From: Crotalaria pallida
Taxonomy: Eukaryota; Streptophyta; Magnoliopsida; Fabales; Fabaceae
NCBI GenBank assembly: GCA_037953625.1
Contig: CM075651.1
Span: 105,215,001-105,279,000 of the forward strand
DNA: 64,000 nt
Reading direction: 5' to 3'
The position numbers and the translations under genes were made by a program. The notes beneath the pieces were generated by a model. It was given only the letters and a program-made list of their open reading frames with translations. It ran no database searches and had not been told where the DNA came from. This document shows, in pieces, positions 1-10,140 of this stretch (positions are counted from its first letter, which is position 1; each line of letters begins with the position of its first letter).

Positions 1-10
1 GCATGGTACC

Positions 11-45
11 CCAAGGGACGTAGAGGGTGTAGCATGAGTCCTTGG
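11..45. other. Second, imperfect inverted repeat in the monomer, first copy
   Basis: CCAAGG (11-16) is the reverse complement of CCTTGG (40-45). Beyond a single bulged G (17), AC (18-19) pairs with GT (38-39), so an 8-bp stem with one bulge and an 18-nt loop is possible. CCAAGG and CCTTGG are present in most monomers. They are altered in copies with CCAACGG (for example near 4240), CCAAGTG (near 36170) or TCCTTTGAGG (near 7833). The spacing is stable because indels in this part of the monomer are rare. Without folding calculations this is only a visible symmetry. Confidence 0.5.
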
Positions 46-78
46 AGGTTCTAACAAGTGTAGAATGGCTAAGAGAGT

Positions 79-96
79 ATTCTAAAGGCTTAGAAT
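79..96. other. Inverted repeat (hairpin-capable) in the monomer, first copy
   Basis: ATTCTAA and TTAGAAT are perfect reverse complements separated by the 4-nt spacer AGGC, giving a 7-bp stem. The element recurs at the same offset (79-96 of the monomer) in most monomers. Copies reading ATTCTAATGGCTTAGAAT keep the stem and change only the spacer. Class d monomers (for example 532-549) read TTATAAT in the right arm and carry one central mismatch. The 121-bp monomers lack it entirely. Short dyads are common in centromeric satellites of several organisms; any role here is inference. Confidence 0.8.
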
Positions 97-1208
97 GGTC
101 TAGGAATGTGTATTAGGTCGTATAAGAACCATTAGAATGATCCTAAGCAATGCTTGAGTCCCCAAGGGACATAGAGGGTGTAGCATGAGTCCTTGGAGGT
201 TCTAACACGTGTAGAATGGTTAAGAGAGTATTCTAAAGGCTTAGAATGGTCTAGGAATGTGTATTAGGACTTATAAGAACCATTAGAATGATCCTAAACA
301 ATGCTTGAGTCCCCAAGGGACGTTGAGGGTGTAGCATGAGTCCTTGGAGGTTCTAACAAGTGTAGAATGTTTAAGAGAGTATTCTAAAGGCTTAGAATGG
401 TCTAGGAATGTGTATTAGGACTTATAATAACAATTAGAATGATCCTAAACAATGCTTGAGTCCACAAGGGACGTAGAGGGTGTAGCATGAGTCCTTGGAG
501 GTTCTAACAAGTGTAGAATGGTTAAGAAAGTATTCTAAAGGCTTATAATGTTCTAGGAATGTGTATTTGGACTTATAATAACCATTAGAATGATCCTAAA
601 CAATGCATGGTACCCCAAGGGACGTAGAGGGTGTAGCATGAGTCCTTGGAGGTTCTAACAAGTGTAGAATGGCTAAGAGAGTATTCTAAAGGCTTAGAAT
701 GGTCTAGGAATGTGTATTAGGTCGTATATGAACCATTAGAATGATCCTAAGCAATGCTTGAGTCCCCAAGGGACATAGAGGGTGTAGCATGAGTCCTTGG
801 AGGTTCTAACAAGTGTAGAATGGTTAAGAGAGTATTCTAAAGGCTTAGAATGGTCTAGGAATGTGTATTAGGACTTATAAGAACCATTAGAATGATCCTA
901 AACAATGCTTGAGTCCCCAAGGGACGTAGAGGGTTTAGCATGAGTCCTTGGAGGTTCTAACAAGTGTAGAATGTTTAAGAGAGTATTCTAAAGGCTTAGA
1001 ATGGTCTAGGAATGTGTATTAGGACTTATAATAACAATTAGAATGATCCTAAACAATGCTTGAGTCCACAAGGGACGTAGAGGGTGTAGCATGAGTCCTT
1101 GGAGGTTCTAACAAGTGTAGAATGGTTAAGAAAGTATTCTAAAGGCTTATAATGTTCTAGGAATGTGTATTTGGACTTATAATAACCATTAGAATGATCC
1201 TAAACAAT

Positions 1209-1510
1209 GCATGGTACCCCAAGGGACGTAGAGGGTGTAGCATGAGTCCTTGGAGGTTCTAACAAGTGTAGAATGGCTAAGAGAGTATTCTAAAGGCTTA
1301 GAATGGTCTAGGAATGTGTATTAGGACTTATAATAACAATTAGAATGATCCTAAACAATGCTTGAGTCCACAAGGGACGTAGAGGGTGTAGCATGAGTCC
1401 TTGGAGGTTCTAACAAGTGTAGAATGGTTAAGAAAGTATTCTAAAGGCTTATAATGTTCTAGGAATGTGTATTTGGACTTATAATAACCATTAGAATGAT
1501 CCTAAACAAT
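1209..1510 (+). repeat. Deleted HOR copy with an a/c hybrid monomer
   Basis: A 302-bp copy of the 604-bp unit. Its first monomer begins as class a (GCATGGTACC, GGCTAAG) but ends as class c (ACTTATAATAACAAT), and is followed by a normal class d monomer. The two missing monomers equal exactly 302 bp, so the exchange was in register between an a and a c monomer, somewhere in the shared segment around AGTATTCTAAAGGC and GTCTAGGAATGTG. This is the expected footprint of unequal crossing over or intrastrand recombination. Confidence 0.85.
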
Positions 1511-2114
1511 GCATGGTACCCCAAGGGACGTAGAGGGTGTAGCATGAGTCCTTGGAGGTTCTAACAAGTGTAGAATGGCTAAGAGAGTATTCTAAAGGCT
1601 TAGAATGGTCTAGGAATGTGTATTAGGTCGTATAAGAACCATTAGAATGATCCTAAGCAATGCTTGAGTCCCCAAGGGACATAGAGGGTGTAGCATGAGT
1701 CCTTGGAGGTTCTAACAAGTGTAGAATGGTTAAGAGAGTATTCTAAAGGCTTAGAATGGTCTAGGAATGTGTATTAGGACTTATAAGAACCATTAGAATG
1801 ATCCTAAACAATGCTTGAGTCCCCAAGGGACGTAGAGGGTGTAGCATGAGTCCTTGGAGGTTCTAACAAGTGTAGAATGTTTAAGAGAGTATTCTAAAGG
1901 CTTAGAATGGTCTAGGAATGTGTATTAGGACTTATAATAACAATTAGAATGATCCTAAACAATGCTTGAGTCCACAAGGGACGTAGAGGGTGTAGCATGA
2001 GTCCTTGGAGGTTCTAACAAGTGTAGAATGGTTAAGAAAGTATTCTAAAGGCTTATAATGTTATAGGAATGTGTATTTGGACTTATAATAACCATTAGAA
2101 TGATCCTAAACAAT

Positions 2115-2567
2115 GCATGGTACCCCAAGGGACGTAGAGGGTGTAGCATGAGTCCTTGGAGGTTCTAACAAGTGTAGAATGGCTAAGAGAGTATTCTAAA
2201 GGCTTAGAATGGTCTAGGAATGTGTATTAGGTCGTATAAGAACCATTAGAATGATCCGAAGCAATGCTTGAGTCCCCAAGGGACATAGAGGGTGTAGCAT
2301 GAGTCCTTGGAGGTTCTAACACGTGTAGAATGGTTAAGAGAGTATTCTAAAGGCTTAGAATGGTCTAGGAATGTGTATTAGGACTTATAATAACAATTAG
2401 AATGATCCTAAACAATGCTTGAGTCCACAAGGGACGTAGAGGGTGTAGCATGAGTCCTTGGAGGTTCTAACAAGTGTAGAATGGTTAAGAAAGTATTCTA
2501 AAGGCTTATAATGTTATAGGAATGTGTATTTGGACTTATAATAACCATTAGAATGATCCTAAACAAT
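2115..2567 (+). repeat. Deleted HOR copy with a b/c hybrid monomer
   Basis: A three-monomer (453-bp) version of the 604-bp unit. Monomer 2266-2416 begins as class b (GGGACATAG, with AACACGTGTAG) and finishes as class c (ACTTATAATAACAAT), and is followed by class d at 2417. One monomer length is missing exactly. This is an exchange event independent of the one at 1209-1510. Confidence 0.83.
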
Positions 2568-4077
2568 GCATGGTACCCCAAGGGACGTAGAGGGTGTAGC
2601 ATGAGTCCTTGGAGGTTCTAACAAGTGTAGAATGGTTAAGAGAGTATTCTAAAGGCTTAGAATGGTCTAGGAATGTGTATTAGGTCGTATAAGAACCATT
2701 AGAATGATCCTAAGCAATGCTTGAGTCCCCAAGGGACGTAGAGGGTGTAGCATGAGTCCTTGGAGGTTCTAACAAGTGTAGAATGTTTAAGAGAGTATTC
2801 TAAAGGCTTAGAATGGTCTAGGAATGTGTATTAGGACTTATAAGAACCATTAGAATGATCCTAAACAATGCTTGAGTCCCCAAGGGACGTTGAGGGTGTA
2901 GCATGAGTCCTTGGAGGTTCTAACAAGTGTAGAATGTTTAAGAGAGTATTCTAAAGGCTTAGAATGGTCTAGGAATGTGTATTAGGACTTATAATAACAA
3001 TTAGAATGATCCTAAACAATGCTTGAGTCCACAAGGGACGTAGAGGGTGTAGCATGAGTCCTTGGAGGTTCTAACAAGTGTAGAATGGTTAAGAAAGTAT
3101 TCTAAAGGCTTATAATGTTCTAGGAATGTGTATTTGGACTTATAATAACCATTAGAATGATCCTAAACAATGCATGGTACCCCAAGGGACGTAGAGGGTG
3201 TAGCATGAGTCCTTGGAGGTTCTAACAAGTGTAGAATGGCTAAGAGAGTATTCTAAAGGCTTAGAATGGTCTAGGAATGTGTATTAGGTCGTATAAGAAC
3301 CATTAGAATGATCCTAAGCAATGCTTGAGTCCCCAAGGGACATAGAGGGTGTAGCATGAGTCCTTGGAGGTTCTAACAAGTGTAGAATGGTTAAGAGAGT
3401 ATTCTAAAGGCTTAGAATGGTCTAGGAATGTGTATTAGGACTTATAAGAACCATTAGAATGATCCTAAACAATGCTTGAGTCCCCAAGGGACGTAGAGGG
3501 TGTAGCATGAGTCCTTGGAGGTTCTAACAAGTGTAGAATGTTTAAGAGAGTATTCTAAAGGCTTAGAATGGTCTAGGAATGTGTATTAGGACTTATAATA
3601 ACAATTAGAATGATCCTAAACAATGCTTGAGTCCACAAGGGACGTAGAGGGTGTAGCATGAGTCCTTGGAGGTTCTAACAAGTGTAGAATGGTTAAGAAA
3701 GTATTCTAAAGGCTTATAATGTTCTAGGAATGTGTATTTGGACTTATAATAACCATTAGAATGATCCTAAACAATGCATGGTACCCCAAGGGACGTAGAG
3801 GGTGTAGCATGAGTCCTTGGAGGTTCTAACAAGTGTAGAATGGCTAAGAGAGTATTCTAAAGGCTTAGAATGGTCTAGGAATGTGTATAAGGTCGTATAA
3901 GAACCATTAGAATGATCCTAAGCAATGCTTGAGTCCCCAAGGGACATAGAGGGTGTAGCATGAGTCCTTGGAGGTTCTAACAAGTGTAGAATGGTTAAGA
4001 GAGTATTCTAAAGGTTTAGAATGGTCTAGGAATGTGTATTAGGACTTATAATAACCATTAGAATGATCCTAAACAAT

Positions 4078-5587
4078 GCATGGTACCCCAAGGGACGTAG
4101 AGGGTGTAGCATAAGTCCTTGGAGGTTCTAACAAGTGTAGAATGGCTAAGAGAGTGTTCTAAAGGCTTAGAATGGTCTAGGAATGTGTATTATTACTTTT
4201 CAGAACCATTAGAATGATCCTAAACAATGCTTGAGTCCCCAACGGACGTAGAGGGTCTAGCATGAGTTCTTGGAGGTTCTAACAGGTGTAGAATGGTTAA
4301 GAGAATATTCTAATGGCTTAGAATGGTCTAGGAATGTGTATTAGGACTTATAAGAACCATTAGAATGATCCTAAACATTGCTTGAATCCCCAAGGGACAT
4401 AGAGGGTGTAGCATGAGTCCTTGGAGGTTCTAACAGGTGTAGAATGGTTAAGAGATTATTCTAAAGGGTTAGAATGGTCTAGGAATGTGTATTAGGTCGT
4501 ATAAGAACCATTAGAATGATCCTAAACAATGCTTGAGTCCCCAAGGGACATAGAGGGTGTAGCATGAGTCCTTGGAGGTTCTAACAAGTGTAGAATGGTT
4601 AAGAGAGTATTCTAAAGGCTTAGAATGGTCTAGGAATGTGTATTAGGACTTATAATAACCATTAGAATGATCATAAACATTGCATGGTACCCCAAGGGAC
4701 GTAGAGGGTGTAGCATGAGACCTTGGAGGTTCTAACAAGTGTAGAATGGTTAAGAGAGTATTCTAAAGGCTTAGAATGGTCTAGGAATGTGTATTAGGAC
4801 TTATAATAACCATTAGAATGATCATAAACATTGCATGGTACCCCAAGGGACGTAGAGGGTGTAGCATGAGACCTTGGAGGTTCTAACAAGTGTAGAATGG
4901 TTAAGAGAGTATTCTAAAGGTTTAGAATGGTCTAGGAATGTGTATTAGGACTTATAATAACCATTAGAATGATCCTAAACAATGCATGGTACCCCAAGGG
5001 ACGTAGAGGGTGTAGCATAAGTCCTTGGAGGTTCTAACAAGTGTAGAATGGCTAAGAGAGTGTTCTAAAGGCTTAGAATGGTCTAGGAATGTGTATTATT
5101 ACTTTTAAGAACCATTAGAATGATCCTAAACAATGCTTGAGTCCCCAACGGACGTAGAGGGTCTAGCATGAGTTCTTGGAGGTTCTAACAGGTGTAGAAT
5201 GGTTAAGAGAATATTCTAATGGCTTAGAATGGTCTAGGAATGTGTATTAGGACTTATAAGAACCATTAGAATGATCCTAAACATTGCTTGAATCCCCAAG
5301 GGACATAGAGGGTGTAGCATGAGTCCTTGGAGGTTCTAACAGGTGTAGAATGGTTAAGAGATTATTCTAAAGGGTTAGAATGGTCTAGGAATGTGTATTA
5401 GGTCGTATAAGAACCATTAGAATGATCCTAAACAATGCTTGAGTCCCCAAGGGACATAGAGGGTGTAGCATGAGTCCTTGGAGGTTCTAACAAGTGTAGA
5501 ATGGTTAAGAGAGTATTCTAAAGGCTTAGAATGGTCTAGGAATGTGTATTAGGACTTATAATAACCATTAGAATGATCATAAACATT
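4078..5587 (+). repeat. Higher-order repeat, 906 bp (six monomers), about 1.7 copies
   Basis: Monomer 4078-4228 (GCATAAGTCC, AGAGTGTTCT, TATTATTACTTTT) recurs at 4984, a spacing of 906 bp. The following monomers also match in order: 4229/5135 (CCAACGGACG, GAGAATATTCTAATGG), 4380/5286 (GCTTGAATCC, GAGATTATTC), 4531/5437 (GGGACATAG, ending ATCATAAACATT). The first copy continues with two very similar GCATGGTACC/GCATGAGACC monomers at 4682 and 4833. The second copy breaks off in the monomer at 5588, which switches to a class d-like right half. Confidence 0.85.
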
Positions 5588-6191
5588 GCATGGTACCCCA
5601 AGGGACGTAGAGGGTGTAGCATGAGACCTTGGAGGTTCTAACAAGTGTAGAATGGTTAAGAAAGTATTCTAAAGGCTTATAATGTTCTTGGAATGTGTAT
5701 TTGGACTTATAATAACCATTAGAATGATCCTAAACAATGCATGGTACCCCAAGGGACGTAGAGGGTGTAGCATGAGTCCTTGGAGGTTCTAACAAGTGTA
5801 GAATGGCTAAGAGAGTATTCTAAAGGCTTAGAATGGTCTAGGAATGTGTATTAGGTCGTATAAGAACCATTAGAATGATCCTAAGCAATGCTTGAGTCCC
5901 CAAGGGACATAGAGGGTGTAGCATGAGTCCTTGGAGGTTCTAACAGGTGTAGAATGGTTAAGAGAGTATTCTAAAGGCTTAGAATGGTCTAGGAATGTGT
6001 ATTAGGACTTATAAGAACCATTATAATGATCCTAAACAATACTTGAGTCCCCAAGGGACGTAAAGGGTCTATCATGAGACCTAGGAGGTTCTAACAGGTG
6101 TAGAATGGTTAAGAGTGTATTCTAAAGGCTTAGAATGGTCTAGGAATGTGTATTAGGACTTATAATAACCATTAGAATGATCCTAAACATT

Positions 6192-6312
6192 GCTTGAGTC
6201 CCCAAGGGACGTAGAGGGTCTAGAATAAGTCCTTGGAGGTTCTAACAAGTGTAGAATGGTCTAGGAATGTGTATTAGGTCGTATAAGAACCATTAGAATG
6301 ATCCTAAGCAAT
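6192..6312 (+). repeat. Short monomer, 121 bp (30-bp internal deletion)
   Basis: The next monomer starts 121 bp on instead of 151. The sequence runs from GTGTAGAATGGT directly into CTAGGAATGTG, so TAGAATGGT (6252-6260) stands where normal monomers have two copies of TAGAATGGT 30 bp apart. The loss equals one direct repeat plus the spacer and removes the AAGAGAGTATTCTAAAGG block and the ATTCTAA/TTAGAAT inverted repeat. This copy reads TCTAGAATAAGTCC, where the others have GAATGAG. Confidence 0.93.
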
Positions 6313-7369
6313 GCTTGAGTCCCCAAGGGACATAGAGGGTGTAGCATGAGTCCTTGGAGGTTCTAACAAGTGTAGAATGGTTAAGAGAGTATTCTAAAGG
6401 CTTAGAAAGGTCTAGGAATGTGTATTAGGTCGTATAAGAACCATTAGAATGATCCTAAGCAATGCTTGAGTCCCCAAGGGACGTAGAGGGTGTAGCATGA
6501 GTCCTTGGAGGTTCTAACAAGTGTAGAATGGTTAAGAGAGTATTCTAAAGGCTTAGAATGGTCTAGGAATGTGTATTAGGACTTATAAGAACCATTAGAA
6601 TGATCCTAAACAATGCTTGAGTCCCCAAGGGACGTAGAGGGTGTAGCATGAGTCCTTGGAGGTTCTAACAAGTGTAGAATGTTTAAGAGAGTATTCTAAA
6701 GGCTTAGAATGGTCTAGGAATGTGTATTAGGACTTATAATAACCATTAGAATGATCATAAACATTGCATGGTACCCCAAGGGACGTAGAGGGTGTAGCAT
6801 GAGACCTTGGAGGTTCTAACAAGTGTAGAATGGTTAAGAGAGTATTCTAAAGGCTTAGAATGGTCTAGGAATGTGTATTAGGACTTATAAGAACCATTAT
6901 AATGATCCTAAACAATACTTGAGTCCCCAAGGGATGTAGAGGGTCTAGCATTAGTCCTTGGAGGTTCTAACAGGTGTAGAATGGTTAAGAGAGTATTCTA
7001 AAGGCTTAGAATGGTCTAGGAATGTGTATTAGGACTTATAAGAACCATTATAATGATCCTAAACAATACTTGAGTCCCCAAGGGATGTAGAGGGTCTAGC
7101 ATTAGTCCTTGGAGGTTCTAACAGGTGTAGAATGGTTAAGAGAGTATTCTAAAGGCTTAGAATGGTCTAGGAATGTGTATTAGGACTTATAAGAACCATT
7201 ATAATGATCCTAAACAATACTTGAGTCCCCAAGGGACGTAAAGGGTCTATCATGAGACCTAGGAGGTTCTAACAGGTGTAGAATGGTTAAGAGAGTATTC
7301 TAAAGGCTTAGAATGGTCTAGGAATGTGTATTAGGACTTATAATAACAATTAGAATGATCCTAAACATT

Positions 7370-7490
7370 GCTTGAGTCCCCAAGGGACGTAGAAGGTCTA
7401 GAATGAGTCCTTGGAGGTTCTAACAAGTGTAGAATGGTCTAGGAATGTGTATTAGGTCGTATAAGAACCATTAGAATGATCCTAAGCAAT
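7370..7490 (+). repeat. Short monomer, 121 bp (30-bp internal deletion)
   Basis: Same junction as the short monomer at 6192: TAGAATGGT is followed immediately by CTAGGAATG. It carries GTAGAAGGTCTAGAATGAG and follows an ACTTGAG/GTAAAGGG monomer at 7219. The identical breakpoint and identical neighbour argue for spread by array amplification from one event. Confidence 0.92.
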
Positions 7491-7567
7491 GCTTGAGTCC
7501 CCAAGGGACATAGAGGGTGTAGCATGAGTCCTTGGAGGTTCTAACAAGTGTAGAATGGTTAAGAGAG

Positions 7568-9793
7568 TATTCTAAAGGCTTAGGTTGGTCTAGGAATGTG
7601 TATTAGGTCGTATAAGAACCATTAGAATGATCCTAAGCAATGCTTGAGTCCCCAAGGGACGTAGAGGGTGTAGCATGAGTCCTTGGAGGTTCTAACAAGT
7701 GTAGAATGGTTAAGAGAGTATTCTAAAGGCTTAGAATGGTCTAGGAATGTGTATTAGGACTTATAAGAACCATTAGAATGATCCTAAACAATGCTTGAGT
7801 CCCCAAGGGACGTAGAGGGTGTAGCATGAGTCCTTTGAGGTTCTAACAAGTGTAGAATGTTTAAGAGAGTATTCTAAAGGCTTAGAATGGTCTAGGAATG
7901 TGTATTAGGACTTATAATAACAATTAGAATGATCCTAAACAATGTTTGAGTCCACAAGGGACGTAGAGGGTGTAGCATGAGTCCTTGGAGGTTCTAACAA
8001 GTGTAGAATGGTTAAGAAAGTATTCTAAAGGCTTATAATGTTCTAGGAATGTGTATTTGGACTTATAATAACCATTAGAATGATCCTAAACAATGCATGG
8101 TACCCCAAGGGACGTAGAGGGTGTAGCATGAGTCCTTGGAGGTTCTAACAAGTGTAGAATGGCTAAGAGAGTATTCTAAAGGCTTTGAATGGTCTAGGAA
8201 TGTGTATTAGGTCGTATAAGAACCATTAGAATGATCCTAAGCAATGCTTGAGTCCCCAAGGGACATAGAGGGTGTAGCATGAGTCCTTGGAGGTTCTAAC
8301 AAGTGTAGAATGGTTAAGAGAGTATTCTAAAGGCTTAGAATGGTCTAGGAATGTGTATTAGGACTTATAATAACCATTAGAATGATCCTAAACAATGCAT
8401 GGTACCCCAAGGGACGTAGAGGGTGTAGCATAAGTCCTTGGAGGTTCTAACAAGTGTAGAATGGCTAAGAGAGTATTATTCTAAAGGCTTAGAATGGTCT
8501 AGGAATGTGTATTATTACTTTTAAGAACCATTAGAATGATCCTAAACAATGCTTGAGTCCCCAACGGACGTAGAGGGTCTAGCATGAGTTCTTGGAGGTT
8601 CTAACAGGTGTAGAATGGTTAAGAGAATATTCTAATGGCTTAGAATGGTCTAGGAATGTGTATTAGGACTTATAAGAACCATTAGAATGATCCTAAACAT
8701 TGCTTGAATCCCCAAGGGACATAGAGGGTGTAGCATGAGTCCTTGGAGGTTCTAACAGGTGTAGAATGGTTAAGAGATTATTCTAAAGGCTTAGAATGGT
8801 CTAGGAATGTGTATTAGGTCGTATAAGAACCATTAGAATGATCCTAAACAATGCTTGAGTCCCCAAGGGACATAGAGGGTGTAGCATGAGTCCTTGGAGG
8901 TTCTAACAAGTGTAGAATGGTTAAGAGAGTATTCTAAAGGCTTAGAATGGTCTAGGAATGTGTATTAGGACTTATAATAACCATTAGAATGATCATAAAC
9001 ATTGCATGGTACCCCAAGGGACGTAGAGGGTGTAGCATGAGACCTTGGAGGTTCTAACAAGTGTAGAATGGTTAAGAGAGTATTCTAAAGGCTTAGAATG
9101 GTCTAGGAATGTGTATTAGGACTTATAAGAACCATTATAATGATCCTAAACAATACTTGAGTCCCCAAGGGATGTAGAGGGTCTAGCATTAGTCCTTGGA
9201 GGTTCTAACAGGTGTAGAATGGTTAAGAGAGTATTCTAAAGGCTTAGAATGGTCTAGGAATGTGTATTAGGACTTATAATAACCATTAGAATGATCCTAA
9301 GCAATGCTTGAGTCCCCAAGGGACATAGAGGGTGTAGCATGAGTCCTTGGAGGTTCTAACAAGTGTAGAATGGTTAAGAGAGTATTCTAAAGGCTTAGAA
9401 TGGTCTAGGAATGTGTATTAGGTCGTATAAGAACCATTAGAATGATCCTAAGCAATGCTTGAGTCCCCAAGGGACGTAGAGGGTGTAGCATGAGTCCTTG
9501 GAGGTTCTAACAAGTGTAGAATGGTTAAGAGAGTATTCTAAAGGCTTAGAATGGTCTAGGATTGTGTATTTGGACTTATAATAACCATTAGAATGATCCT
9601 AAACAATGCATGGTACCCCAAGGGACGTAGAGGGTGTAGCATGAGTCCTTGGAGGTTCTAACAAGTGTAGAATGGTTAAGAGAGTATTCTAAAGGCTTAG
9701 AATGGTCTAGGATTGTGTATTTGGACTTATAATAACCATTAGAATGATCCTAAACAATGCATGGTACCCCAAGGGACGTAGAGGGTGTAGCAT
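7568..9793 (+). repeat. 2573-bp-period duplication, left copy
   Basis: The segment matches 10141-12366 at a constant offset of 2573 bp (17 monomers, two of them 154 bp). Shared rare markers include GCTTAGGTTGGTC (near 7579 and 10152), TCCTTTGAGG (7833 and 10406), GTTTGAGTCCACAAGG (7944 and 10517), GGCTTTGAATGG (8183 and 10756) and the ATTATT insertion (8475 and 11048). One visible difference is GTCTAGGC at 10470, where the left copy has GTCTAGGA. The left limit is seen at 7567/10140 (G versus T), and the right limit at 9794/12367 (GCATAAG versus GCATGAG). Confidence 0.88.
8397..8550 (+). repeat. Long monomer, 154 bp (ATT insertion)
   Basis: The segment reads GAGAGTATTATTCTAAAGG, with ATT tandemly doubled at 8475-8480, so the monomer is 154 bp. 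Sister monomers of the same class (GCATAAGTCC, TATTATTACTTTT) at 20668, 22299, 28157 and 30573 lack it. Replication slippage is the simplest explanation. The variant is confined to the 2573-bp duplication block. Confidence 0.92.
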
Positions 9794-9912
9794 AAGTCCT
9801 TGGAGGTTCTAACAAGTGTAGAATGGCTAAGAGAGTATTATTCTAAAGGCTTAGAATGGTCTAGGAATGTGTATTATTACTTTTAAGAACCATTAGAATG
9901 ATCCTAAACAAT
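9759..9912 (+). repeat. Long monomer, 154 bp (ATT insertion)
   Basis: Second copy of the ATTATT variant, 1362 bp after the first, located at the junction of the two 2573-bp copies. Confidence 0.92.
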
Positions 9913-10140
9913 GCTTGAGTCCCCAACGGACGTAGAGGGTCTAGCATGAGTTCTTGGAGGTTCTAACAGGTGTAGAATGGTTAAGAGAATATTCTAATGG
10001 CTTAGAATGGTCTAGGAATGTGTATTAGGACTTATAAGAACCATTAGAATGATCCTAAACATTGCTTGAATCCCCAAGGGACATAGAGGGTGTAGCATGA
10101 GTCCTTGGAGGTTCTAACAGGTGTAGAATGGTTAAGAGAT
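9794..10140 (+). repeat. Junction segment repeating part of the left copy
   Basis: The monomers at 9759, 9913 and 10064 repeat those at 8397, 8551 and 8702 (GCATAAGTCC with ATTATT, then CCAACGGACG, then GCTTGAATCC with GAGATTATTC). The sequence then switches into the start of the right-hand copy at 10141. The duplication thus re-entered the template inside an earlier copy, a pattern expected when misaligned exchange occurs in whole-monomer register. Confidence 0.75.

Larger units (their letters stand above)
1..151 (+). repeat. Representative monomer (KpnI-type, class a)
   Basis: First complete monomer, used here as the positional reference. Composition by count is A 48, T 39, G 43, C 21 (42% GC, G twice as frequent as C). 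A KpnI site GGTACC lies at 5-10. CCAAGG at 11-16 can pair with CCTTGG at 40-45. TAGAATG(G/A) occurs three times, at 61, 91 and 133. The inverted repeat ATTCTAA-AGGC-TTAGAAT lies at 79-96. Class a is marked by GGTACC near its start, GGCTAAG at 67-73 and GGTCGTATAAG at 116-126. Only two CpG dinucleotides are present (19-20 and 119-120). The monomer phase is arbitrary: the start at GCATGG was chosen because it separates two obvious monomer classes. Confidence 0.93.
1..4077 (+). repeat. Higher-order repeat, 604 bp (four monomers, a-b-c-d)
   Basis: The four-monomer unit starts with GCATGGTACC and recurs at 1, 605, 1511, 2568 and 3172, each copy 604 bp. Shortened copies start at 1209 (302 bp), 2115 (453 bp) and 3776 (302 bp). 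Class a has GGTACC, GGCTAAG and GTCGTATAAG. Class b has GGGACATAG and ACTTATAAGAACC. Class c has GTTTAAGAG and ACTTATAATAACAAT. Class d has GAGTCCACAAGGG, GGTTAAGAAAG, CTTATAATGTTCTAGG and TATTTGG. Copies differ from one another by only a few bases, while classes within a unit differ by many, which is the defining pattern of a recently homogenised HOR. Confidence 0.92.
5588..7567 (+). repeat. Mixed satellite monomers with a 1178-bp repeat
   Basis: Monomers follow at 5588, 5739, 5890, 6041, 6192 (121 bp), 6313, 6464, 6615, 6766, 6917, 7068, 7219, 7370 (121 bp) and 7491. The series that begins ACTTGAGTCC with GTAAAGGGTCTATC at 6041 recurs at 7219, a spacing of 1178 bp (seven full monomers plus one of 121 bp), and stays parallel into 6615/7793. 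Monomers 6917 and 7068 are near-identical neighbours (GGGATGTAG, GCATTAGTCC), which suggests a local one-monomer duplication. Confidence 0.78.

Noticed and set aside
121..126. TATAAG / TATAATA as promoter TATA boxes
   Set aside because: The motif repeats every 151 bp as part of the satellite, with no downstream gene; AT-rich sequence gives such matches by chance.
1..151. CENP-B box in the monomer
   Set aside because: No segment matches the core pattern TTCG....A..CGGG in the monomers examined. Absence by eye is not proof for every variant.
1..151. Telomeric or interstitial telomere repeats
   Set aside because: CTTTAG and TTAGGA occur singly inside monomers; there are no tandem TTTAGGG or TTAGGG runs.
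206..211. CACGTG (G-box or E-box) in some monomers as a regulatory site
   Set aside because: It arises from a single change in AACAAGTGTAG, recurs only in copied HOR units, and has no gene beside it.
6192..8550. Indels of 30 and 3 bp as a sign of coding constraint
   Set aside because: Both are explained by direct repeats (TAGAATGGT) and slippage (ATT doubled). The -1 and -5 bp indels, and the base period of 151, rule out a preserved reading frame.
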